A stretch of 64,000 bases of DNA from positions 248,001 to 312,000 of the forward strand of contig WOAB01000018.1 of assembly GCA_027886185.1 (NCBI GenBank), in the 5' to 3' direction. The notes below the pieces were generated by a model. The model ran no database searches. It was not told the origin of the DNA and saw nothing but the letters and a program-made list of their open reading frames with translations. Origin of the DNA: Rheum nobile (Eukaryota > Streptophyta > Magnoliopsida > Caryophyllales > Polygonaceae). This document shows positions 45,543 to 55,121 of the stretch, piece after piece. Position numbers and translations under genes: made by a program. The first letter of the stretch is position 1, and each line of letters opens with the position of its first letter.

Positions 45543-45722
45543 GCATGGGACGATTGAACAACTACCACAACTCCTACGGAGTCTACTAAGGAAGCTTGCA
45601 CGCCAAGACAAAATGACGATCTCAATCCAAGCACAAACACTTTGAAATTGGACCTGATGGGTTTTTGTGCTCGTCGGCGTTGAAGTCCCATCCTCGTCTT
45701 CGTTTCCACAGACGACGCCAAT

Positions 45723-46090
45723 TGTAGTAGCATAAATATGTACCGCAATAAATTATTGATGACGACGACGAGAACCTGCAACTCCGGCGATCCTAGTCTT
45801 TCCCGATCTCTTTTCTGGTGCCTTGAAAACATAGAGAAAGGCCAAAGGGCGGGGCTTTTTCCCTCGAAATACCCTCCAACGCTCAAGTCAGATCTCATTT
45901 CGTAAAGATAGAGGTTAGGATTTCTTCGAATGAGCCCCAGGCTAGGTTTAAGATTACCTCTTTTATAATGGAAGCACATTAAATGAGCATTCCTTCTCTT
46001 TAATGGGCCTTTTAATTAATATATTTCTCTAATACCATTAATTAAATAATAATAATGATAAAAATAAATAGCGTATTTTTTACCTCCACA
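45723..46090 (-). repeat. Terminal repeat of the TRIM-like element (5' in element orientation)
   Basis: 368 bp, same length as its partner, with about one difference every 10-15 bases by eye: not a recent insertion. Confidence 0.7.
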
Positions 46091-46388
46091 ATATGCTTAA
46101 GCTACGTTCTAACTGTATAAGTTAGAAAACCGTTGTTGAAATTATCTATCATACTATAAAAATTGAAGTTGCCTTAGGAACAATAGGTTGTTTGTCATAT
46201 TTGAATTGCAACTTGATTATGCTTTAAGTGGTGTGTTGCTTTTTATTATTTGAGCACTCCTAGCACATATTTGTATTCTTGTATTTCTTTAGAGTGTATT
46301 ATATATTAGTTAGCAATTAATTTATTTATTTTTATACTAGGTCTTCTTAAATGGCCAACCCACACAATCAAAAAAATTCCAAATTTAT
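46091..46388. other. AT-rich sequence
   Basis: Nothing recognisable. Confidence 0.5.
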
Positions 46389-46397
46389 TTTGTCTTA

Positions 46398-47277
46398 GGT
46401 GTAAATGGATATAACTATCCTTTATTTACACATAATTATAATAAACCACCCTTTATAAAAAAAAACTTGTATAAAACCATCATTTACTTATATTTTATTG
46501 CAAACAACCATCCATATTATTAATTTTTTAATTATCATATTACAAATACTAAAATCAAAATAAACTTAACATTTTTTCCGTGTACTCTCATGCGAACAAG
46601 ATAAATACCCCAAATCAAGAGATGTCATTGGTGTAAACTGTGATGCACCAAAATTCTTCCAAAACCCAGACCGAAGATTGGACCAAAATAATCCACTTCA
46701 TTTCAGTTCCGATTTGGTCCAAGCCACTTTGGTCTCAATTATGAACCGTGTGATTCTTTTTAATATGTTCTCTTAATGATTTTGATGTTGTTATAATAAT
46801 ATTATCAAATTCTAATTAAGGCATATTTACCCATTATGTAGAAAATATTAATACAATTATAATTGTGGAACGAATCATTTGATAACGGTCACTCTCGTGC
46901 GAAATGCAAATGATTCACATACGGCGTAAAATATAAGCAAATTTAGGCAAAAAATTATAAATATATATGCAAATTCTGGCAAAATATTATAAATTAGAGG
47001 AATTTATGCACATTTATACAAAAATATATGTGTTCTAAAGTGCATAAAGTTTTTTTCCTAAATGTGTATATTTTTTACATTGTATGTGCATAATTTTGTA
47101 AGTATATAAACTATGAACTAAACTTATAGCTAAATTGAATTATTTGATAAAATAAGGGTTGGGGTGATTGTTTGCACAAATTATAAATAAGGGGTGGTTT
47201 TGTGCAAGCTTTTTTTTAATAAAGGGTGTTTTTTTGCAAACAAGTGCAAATAAGGGGTGGTTTTATGCATTTACCTC
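46398..47277. mobile_element. Long-TIR MITE, probably Mutator-derived
   Basis: Ends GGTGTAAATGGATATAAC and, in reverse complement, GAGGTAAATGCATAAAACC extend into inverted repeats of more than 100 bp built on AAACCACCCYTTAT and GCAAACAA. Flanks TTTGTCTTA (46389-46397) and ATTGTCTTA (47278-47286) agree in 8 of 9 positions. 880 bp, no coding capacity. Confidence 0.7.
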
Positions 47278-47286
47278 ATTGTCTTA

Positions 47287-47890
47287 CTACCGACTAAACA
47301 AACACAATCCTAAATTTTCGACCTTAGTTGCTCATTCCCTTGACACTTTGATATCTAGCAGCTGGTTGGGGTCGAGTTCCCTCTTCCGCAACAGTGTCCT
47401 CTCCCACGCTCGTATGGCCGGACTTTCAGGTAGATGGCGGCACTCTTGTTCTCCCCGATCACACATGCGTCACATCGTAGGAGATCGACTGAATGTTGCG
47501 GTATGCCGAAATATGCTTCACATGTTATCCATTTTCATGAAATTGTTAGTTTCAATTGTGTTCTTTATCATTCAACCATCAAAGTTGATTACAACTTCAT
47601 CCTCATTTCATTGACTTGTTCGATTCTTTATAGGACAGATCCTCCGAAATTGATTAAAATTATTTTATTGGTATTCTTCTTTCTCTTCTTTTAATAAATC
47701 ATTTAATGTTTAATCCCATTATGTGCTTTTGACATGTCGCTCATTACGAGCCACTACTATTTGTTTCATTTCACCCTGCTAACATAGCTTCACCACAATA
47801 CACCAATAAAACCTTAACTCCGCCACATGGCATGCACTATGGGCAGTGCCTTGACATAGTGTCCTTTGTAGTGCTACGTATGTTCTAAAT
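47287..47890 (+). other. Unassigned sequence with a short open frame
   Basis: A frame ending at 47614 contains SWLGSSSLFRNSVLSHARMAG, but it starts inside the MITE and I see no domain or homology. Otherwise nothing recognisable. Confidence 0.35.
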
Positions 47891-48395
47891 TACATCAGTG
47901 AGAGGTCACCTCCAAACAAATTTTAAGATTATCATATGCGATTAAATTTTAAGATTATTATATGTGGTTGAGTTTGAAACTTATCACTTTCCCAGTGAAA
48001 ATTTCAAATTATCATATGCGATTAAATTTGAACATTCACCTGAAGTTTAGTTTGAAACTTTTCACTTAATTCCACACATGTTCTACGTTTTATCGGTGCC
48101 AGGCCGCCTCTAGTAAACTTTTACAATTATCATATGTGTGGTCATATTCTAAAATTATCATATGTTGTTTAGTTTGAAACTTATCACTTAGTGCGACGTA
48201 TTATGTTTTATCAGTGAGAGGCCACCTCTAGTAAAATTTTACAATTATCATATGGGGTTAAATTCTAAGATTATCATATGCGATTTAGTTTGAAACTTAT
48301 CACTTTCCCGTAAAATCCTAAAATCATCATATGTAGTTAAATTTGAACATTATCACATGCACCTTAGTTCAAAACTTATCACTTTCACCTACTTT
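47890..48395. repeat. Imperfect tandem repeat, about 117 bp period
   Basis: The phrases GTGAGAGGYCACCTCYA, TTACAATTATCATATG and AGTTTGAAACTTATCACTT recur (for example starting near 47897, 48094 and 48211). No coding frame. Confidence 0.7.
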
Positions 48396-49175
48396 GGTAT
48401 TGTCATGTTCGATAGTTTCTATATAAAACTGCACAAATTAAGTACATTTATTTTCATTGCCCTCAATTTCTTATTCATATACAAAGGTATATCCTCTTTA
48501 TTTATCTTATGCATGGTTTCTTAAATTTCCTTCTCTTGTTACAAACCTTTTTTATTTCTATTTTCATTTGCTTCTCTTATAGTTGACCCATTTTGTGTTT
48601 TTCCCTTTTCTATATTGCTGAACATCATCTTTTGTTGTGGCTTAATCAGTTCTGCAATATTCATCTCCTAGATCTACAACCGATGTAAGCTCTCTAATAT
48701 AAGGTACACATTCTCTACCATAAGGTATTATTACTCATCTTACACCTATGCTTAGTTCTTTTCTATTTACAAATTAAGACATTTCCTTGATTGAAGTTAC
48801 AAAACTGTTTTGATTCCGTTATTTAAGAACTAGGATTCACATGAATTGTAATTGTATGGATTTTCATTCTATATAAACAAAACCTCCTTACTTTATTCAG
48901 TTACAAACTACGTAATACTAATCACACAAAAACTACTTTCTTTACGCTGTAACCACAAAATACAAACTTCAGTACAAAATATCAATTTATGCATACTAAG
49001 CTCTCTATGTAGGATGAATCCAAAGATGAAATATCTTGAGGAGATGAATCTGTAAATGAGATACTACTTTGTGAAAGTGACAATAACTACCAAAAACCGA
49101 GCTGCTTAGCTTGTCGAAAAGAGTCGATATCAGTATCATCATGAAAGACAAAAAGGTACTATGTTTTTGTATATG
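48396..49175. other. AT-rich sequence left of the CRM-like element
   Basis: Possibly the 5' part of the RPA-like gene remnant found on the other side of the insertion, but no exon is convincing here. No other feature seen. Confidence 0.35.
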
Positions 49176-49180
49176 TTAGT

Positions 49181-49935
49181 TGATGTGCCCCTACCCACCA
49201 TGACTGCCACAGAGGAGGAGGAAGCTATGAGCATTCGCTCAGAAGGGCCAATAACACGATCGCATGCCAAAGCAATCGCCAACGCGACACAATCCATGGT
49301 TGTCCGCATTGTCACAAGCCAAGGCACACAAGAGACTGTGTTCTCCTTCAGAAGCCTCCAAGCAATTCTAGAGAACGCGTTCCTATCAAGATGCTCTCCA
49401 TGATCAAGTGAACGCGATCTTTCAGTGTTTTTCATTTGTGAACATTAAATGTTTTATTAGTTATTTCTTTTGGGACGTGTGTCGCGTGGGCTATCCCATT
49501 AAGCGAGACTCGGCCCATTCGAGTGCCGCTATCTCTTATAAAAGGTCAACTCAACCTTCTGTATTAGGGCACGTCATAATTTAATCTAAGCTTTTGTCGA
49601 CAGCCATTTGCCTCCATCCTTAGATCTGACGTCAAACACCTCTCTGTCTCCTCATCTCTTTCACTCTACCGCCGACGCTATAGCAACCATTCAATCTCCA
49701 TAGAGTTTATCCAACTCCGCCACCGACGCTATGGCCATTCACTCGATCTTCTCGAGTCTATCCCCTCCGCTGCCGACGCTACGGCTTCGCTCCTCTCTCG
49801 AGTCATCATCCACCATCACGTTCACCACTCACACGAGGCCCCAAACATCGCGTTCCACCCAATCAACCATAGAAGCCACACGCGCGACTTCCCACTAAGA
49901 TCATAGATCCGACATTCACAAGCAGGAACGCATCA
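49181..49935 (+). repeat. CRM-like 5' LTR
   Basis: TGATGTGCCC...GGAACGCATCA, 755 bp. It includes the region homologous to the pol C-terminus, so a frame here repeats the end of the polyprotein (TMTATEEEEAMSIRSE ...) without being a separate gene. TATA-like CTTATAAAAG at about 49535. Confidence 0.9.
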
Positions 49936-49937
49936 AC

Positions 49938-49950
49938 TGGTATCAGAACC
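49938..49950 (+). other. CRM-like primer-binding site (tRNA-iMet)
   Basis: TGGTATCAGAACC, two bases after the LTR. Confidence 0.85.
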
Positions 49951-50330
49951 CAGACGACTTGCAGTAGGTTTTTTCTTCTCCGGCAACACCAGCCCGACAC
50001 CGTGCCCACTTGCGCGTCGCAGATCCAGCCAACGCCGCACCCGCGAGCGACTCAGTGGGCACTCTCTCCCTCGCTCGTGGCTGCGCATCCGAGCACAAAC
50101 TGCTTTTGGCGCGGCCAAGCGACCTTACTGCCCCCTTGAGTGGCAAGGCACCATGTTTCCTTTTAGTGCCCACGCGTTGCAACCCAGAGAGCCCAATCAT
50201 GGAAGCGCTGCTGAGCGCGATCTCCAAGTGGCTCGATGAGTTCAAGGACTTGTTCCCAGAGGAGCTTCCCCAAGGCATTCCACCTTTACGAGGCATCGAG
50301 CACCAAATTGATTTGATGCTTGGTGCCTCT

Positions 50331-51650
50331 TGATAAGCACTACTTTGCAGGGCTTAACCAAGAGTCATTAGAGGTTTTATTGGTACCATTCGGGTAGATT
50401 TAGACACATTCATGTGTATGGCGTTTGGGGACGAAGTTGGTGTATTTGGAGGTGTTTGAGCCGTTTTGGAGATCATAGTAGACACTGAGGAGGAAGCCAC
50501 CAGAAGTAGACGCCAAGGAGTTGAAGAGACGAAGACTTCGGAGGAAGTACCTTACGGCGCCCGCCGCAGAAGCCACGGCGACCGCCGCCTAAACCCTCCC
50601 AACAACGATGGCTACGACTTGGCCACGGCGCCCGCCGTGGAAATGCGGCGCCCGCCGCCATTACGGCGCCCGCCGTAGAGGTTGCAGCGGCCGCCGCCGC
50701 TGTTCAGAAGTCCGCCGAGCCGTTTCCTTATTTGCTTTATTTTGCATTATTTTATTACGATTTATTATTTCGTGTTAGGTTAATTCAGACTTTGTTTCCT
50801 TTAGTATTTAAGGGTAGAGAAAGGCTTGTTTGCCAATCATCTATTAGATCTCTCGAACCCTAATTTCATATTTTCCCTTTCTACGTATTTTGCTATGAAG
50901 AACTAAGCCACTCTTGCTTAGTCAGACGCTGAAGCTTTCGTTTTGATTCAGTTGTGAGATTCTCGTTCCTTATCTATTGCATGGATTTTATCTATTCTCT
51001 TGCTTGATTGCTTATGATTAATATTGATAATCTCTAGCCTGCGCAACTAGGGTTTGTTTCTATTGATTGATTGCTAGATCTAGATTGTTACTGGTTGAGC
51101 ATATCTATTTTAGAGTAGCAACTGTATCGTACTAGTATCTGGTTGTGCTAGTCTTATACAGAAGAGAACTGATTTACATTCTAGGATAAAAGCTGGTTGT
51201 TTTATGCTAGAATTGTATCCAACTATATTCCTATTCATAACGCTGCTGTTAAACTGAATCTTGATAGTTTCAGGATTGTTTAATTAGTTAGTGCTAATAG
51301 TATCTGGTTGTGCTATTAGTTATATCTGAAAAGGAATTGGAATTTCCATTGCATGAGATATTGAATGATTTTCTAAGATCAATTTGTCATACGAATAGTG
51401 GATGTTGTTTGACTGAGCTATTTTCCCATCACTGATTTTACAACTTTTAGTTTGTTTACCATTTGCATGCTTAGATTTACTGAAACATTCAAACCCCCCC
51501 TTTTGGTTACTTTGGATTTACACATAATTTACATATAAAGATAGACTCTGTCTCCTTGTGGACTCGACCTTTACTTACTTAGGACTACGGTTTAAGGTTT
51601 GTTTGGATATTTTGCATAGCTGGAATTAGCACGACAAATTCCTGTTATCA
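50331..51650 (+). mobile_element. Athila-B-like solo LTR inside the CRM-like pol
   Basis: TGATAAGCAC...CTGTTATCA, 1320 bp, flanked by CCTCT (50326-50330) and CCTCA (51651-51655), 4 of 5 identical. Start, R region and end resemble the Athila-B LTR, but the palindromes are of type C instead of type B. No internal region. Confidence 0.8.
50547..50700. repeat. GC palindromes, type C, in an Athila-B-like solo LTR
   Basis: TACGGCGCCCGCCGC (about 50552), CACGGCGACCGCCGCC (about 50573), CACGGCGCCCGCCGTG (about 50623), GCGGCGCCCGCCGC (about 50644) and TACGGCGCCCGCCGTA (about 50662). They end about 110 bp upstream of TATTTAAG (50807-50814). Confidence 0.85.
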
Positions 51651-53501
51651 CCTCACTCCCAAATTGCGCTGCCTATCGCGCTGGCCCAGATGAAACAAAG
51701 GAGCTCCAGTTCCAAGTGCAAGAACTTCTGGAACGCGGCTACGTAAGGGAATCCCTAAGCCCTTGCGTGGTCCCAGTGATCCTAGTGCCAAAAAAGATGG
51801 CTCATGGTGAATGTGTGTCGGCTGTCGCGCCATCAATCAGATCACAGTCAAGTACAAACATCCAATACCGCGCCTCGACGACATGCTCGATGAGTTACAT
51901 GGCGCGACCCACTTCACCAAGATTGACTTGAAGAGTGGTTATCACCAGATTCGCATGAAAGAGAGTGATGAATGGAAGACCGCGTTCAAGACCAAATATG
52001 GGCTCTATGAATGGCTAGTCATGCCATTTGGTCTCACCAACGCGCCAAGCACGTTCATGAGGCTCATGAACCATGTGTTGAGGGAATTTCTGGGGAAATT
52101 TGTTGTAGTATACTTTGATGATATTCTGGTGTACTCGCGTAGTCTAGAAAATCATATAAAGCACCTTAGGCTTGTGTTAGAGTGCTTCAGACGCGAACAC
52201 TTGTATGCCAACCTTGGCAAGTGTCGTTTTGCATCCGACACTACGAACTTCCTGGGCTACGTGGTCTCCAAAGATGGACTCCGTGTAGATGAAGAAAAAG
52301 TGAAGGCCATCCGAGATTGGCCAACACCCACAACACCAACAATGGTTAGAAGCTTCCTTGGCTTGACAGGCTTCTACATGAGATTTGTTCGCAACTTCAG
52401 CTCCATCGCCGCGCCACTACATGAGCTCACAAAGAAAGGGGCCGCGTTGAATTGGAAGGAAACCCACAATCACGCGTTCAACGCGTTGAAAGAGGCCTTG
52501 TGCAATGCGCCACTGCTACAACTTCCAGACTTCACCAAGCACTTTGAAGTGGAATGTGACGCGTCCAATGTGGGGATTGGTGGGGTCCTCCATCAAGAGA
52601 ATAAGCCCATCGCGTTCTTCAGCGAGAAGCAAATTAGGGCAACTTTGAATTACCCCACCTACGACAAGGAGCTCTACGCTCTTGTTCGCGTTCTCAAGAC
52701 ATGACAACACTATCTCTGGCCACGCGAGTTTGTGATCCACTCCGACCACGCGGCCATCAGCTATCTGAAGAGTCAAGCCCACCTAAGCCGCCGCCATGCT
52801 CGTTGGGTAGAATTTATGGAGACGTTTCCTTACGTCGTTGTGCATAAAAAAAGTAAGGAGAATGTGGTCGCCGATGCCCTTTCTCACAAGTATATTCTCC
52901 TTACTCATCTTCAATCTAAACTTCTTGGCTTTGCGTTGATTAAAGATTTATATCTGATTGATCCATTCTTTAAGCCAATTGTAGAACACTGCCTTAGGGA
53001 CCGCGAGTTTGAGACATATTTCTTTCATGAGGGGTACCTTTACAAAGCCGGACGCTTGTGCATTCCTAGCTCACCCATTAGGAAACTCCTCATCCAAGAA
53101 GCTCATGAAAGACGCGGTCATTTTGGGGTTACCAAGACACTAGCTGCTCTTCGCGAGCATTTCTTTTGTCCACGCATGACAACTCAGGTGACGCGTTATT
53201 GCACAAGTTGTGTCACGTGTCAACGCACGAAATCTAGTTCCCATCCCTATGGTCTCTACACGCCTCTGCCCATCCCATTAGACCCTTGGGAAGATTTGTC
53301 CATGGACTTCATCACAGGTTTGCCTCTCTCTCGTAAGGGTAAAGATTCAATCTTTGTAGTTGTGGACATGTTTTCAAAAATGGCCCATTTTATCGCGTGT
53401 AAGACCACACACACAGCTAGTGAAATCGCCGCGTTGTTCTTTGACAACGTGGTCTGTTTACATGGGATACCTAGGTCTGTCGTGAGTGATCGCGATACAA
53501 A

Positions 53502-53851
53502 ATTCGTTGGCCTTTTCTGGATAACACTTTGGGGAAAGATGGGTACCAAACTTTTGTATTCCACTAGCTACCACCCATAAACAGATGGCCAAACTGAGGT
53601 GACCAATCGAACCCTAGGAGCCCTCCTTAGGACCATGCTCAAATCCAACCCAAAACGTTGGGAAGACTTACTTGCAATTCGTTGGCCTTTTCTGGAGAAC
53701 ACTTTGGGGAAAGTTGGGTACCAAATTTTTGTATTCCACTAGCTACCACCCACAAACAGATGGCCAAACTGAGGTGACCAATCGAACCCTAGGATCCCTC
53801 CTTAGGACCATGCTCAAATCCAACCCAAAATGTTGGGAAGACTTACTTGCA
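53502..53851 (+). repeat. 175-bp tandem duplication in the CRM-like integrase
   Basis: ATTCGTTGGCCTTTTCTGG begins at 53502 and again at 53677, and the following 175 bp are repeated with few differences. As 175 is not a multiple of three, it shifts the frame. Confidence 0.9.
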
Positions 53852-54341
53852 ATTGTTGAGTTTTCTTACAACAGGTCCAGGCACTCCGCGACAATGCTCA
53901 CTCCGTTCGAGGTGGTCTATGGCAGAAACCCACTAACTCCGCTAGACATGCTGCCGTGGCCTATGAAGGATAATGAGCACCCAAGGGCGGCCAACCGTGC
54001 CGCGATGATCCAGGAATTACATCAAAGAACAAGGGAGCAGTTGGAACGCCGCGCTGATCAAAATGCCACACAGCACAACCGTGGTCGCTTCCGCATTATA
54101 TTTGCCCCAAGAGACTTGGTATGGGTGCATCTTCACAAAGGGCATTTTCCAGCTAAGCACAAATCCAAGCTGGCCCCACGCGGTGATGGCCCTTTCTGTG
54201 TTGTGAAAGGCATTGGCGACAACGCATACGATATCGAGCTCCCACCAGACTACGGTGTCTACGCGACCTTCAACATCGCCGACTTGGCACCATATGTGGA
54301 GCCCGAATTCGATTATGGTGAAGCGGGGATGCTTCACAACC

Positions 54342-54354
54342 AAGTGGGGGAGGG
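54342..54354 (+). other. CRM-like polypurine tract
   Basis: AAGTGGGGGAGGG directly before the 3' LTR, inside the open reading frame. Confidence 0.8.
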
Positions 54355-55121
54355 TGATGCGCCCCTACCCACCATGACTGCCACAAAGGAGGAGGAAGCT
54401 ATGAGCATTCGCTCAGAAGTGCCAATAACACGATCGTGTGCCAAAGCAATCGCCAACGCGACACAATCCATGGTTGTCTGCGTCGTCGCAAGCCAAGGCA
54501 CACAAGAGACCACGTTCTCCTTCAGAAGCCTCCAAGCAATTCTAGAGAACGCGTTCTCTATCAAGATGCTCTCCACGATCAAGTGAACGCGATCTTTCAG
54601 TGTTTTTCATTTGTGAACATTAAATGTTTTATTAGTTATTTCTTTTGGGGCGTGTGTTCCACGCGTGTCACGTGGGCTGGCCCATTAAGCGAGACTCGGC
54701 CCATCCGAGTCCCGCTATTTCTTATAAAAGGTCAACTCGACCTTCTGTATTAGGGCACGTCATAATTATATCTAAGCTTTTGTCGAGAGCCATTTGTCTC
54801 CATCCTTAGATCTGACGTCAAACACCTCTCTGTCTCCTCATCTCTTTCACTCCGCCGCCGACGCTACGGCAACCACTCGATCTCCATCGAGTTTATCCAA
54901 CTCCGCCGCCGACGCTACGGCCATTCACTCGATCTTCTCGAGTATATCCCCTCCGCTGCCGACGCTACGAATTCGCTCGTCTCTCGAGTCACCATCCACC
55001 ATCACGTTCACCACTCACACGAGGCCCCAAACACCGCGTTCTACCCAATCAACCACAGAAGCCACACGCGCGACTTCCCACCAAGATCATAGATCCGGCA
55101 TTCACAAGCAGGAACGCATCA
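54355..55121 (+). repeat. CRM-like 3' LTR
   Basis: TGATGCGCCC...GGAACGCATCA, 767 bp; contains the end of pol to the TGA at 54586 and a CTTATAAAAG box at about 54721. Confidence 0.9.

Larger units (their letters stand above)
44088..46090 (-). mobile_element. TRIM/LARD-like small terminal-repeat retroelement
   Basis: Direct terminal repeats of 368 bp each (44088-44455 and 45723-46090), both TGT(A/G)GTAGC...CCTCCACA. Next to the right-hand repeat the minus strand reads TGGCGTCGTCTGTGG (45720-45706), close to a primer-site motif used by several plant retroelements, so I place the element on the minus strand. The inside (about 1.27 kb) has no gag or pol. The flanking five bases do not match (GTACG and ATATG), so either the duplication has decayed or recombination occurred. 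Confidence 0.65.
50010..54586 (+). pseudogene. CRM-like pol: RT, RNase H, integrase; gag missing
   Basis: Starts near KDLFPEELPQGIPPLRGIEH, the lead-in to RT. It is cut by the solo LTR (50331-51650) and resumes with LQFQVQELLERGYVRESLSP. A one-base loss near 51795 and a nearby TGA disturb the RT start; then DDMLDELHGATHFTKIDLKS, FGLTNAPSTFMRLMN and the active site VYFDDILVYS (about 52095-52125). RNase H begins VECDASNVGIGGVL; TGA at 52702. Integrase zinc finger HFGVTKTLAALREHFFC ... CVTCQRTK, DDE residues at MDFITGLP..VVVDMFSK, VSDRDTKF and DGQTEVTNR; TAA at 53578. A 175-bp tandem duplication (53502-53851) repeats the glutamate region. The tail (PITRS.AKAIANAT) runs into the 3' LTR. Confidence 0.85.
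49181..55121 (+). mobile_element. CRM-like gypsy retrotransposon, with solo LTR inserted
   Basis: LTRs 49181-49935 and 54355-55121, perfect target duplication TTAGT (49176-49180 and 55122-55126). Initiator-tRNA primer site follows the 5' LTR, and a strong polypurine tract precedes the 3' LTR. The pol reading frame runs about 230 bp into the 3' LTR, a feature of the CRM (centromeric) clade. Gag is absent: only about 250 bp lie between primer site and the start of the RT region. Interrupted by a 1.3-kb Athila-B-like solo LTR. Confidence 0.85.

Noticed and set aside
44083..46095. Target duplication for the TRIM-like element
   Set aside because: GTACG and ATATG share only three of five positions, not enough to claim.
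49161..49403. Independent small gene at the left end of the CRM-like element
   Set aside because: It is the LTR copy of the pol C-terminus, starting upstream of the LTR border by chance.
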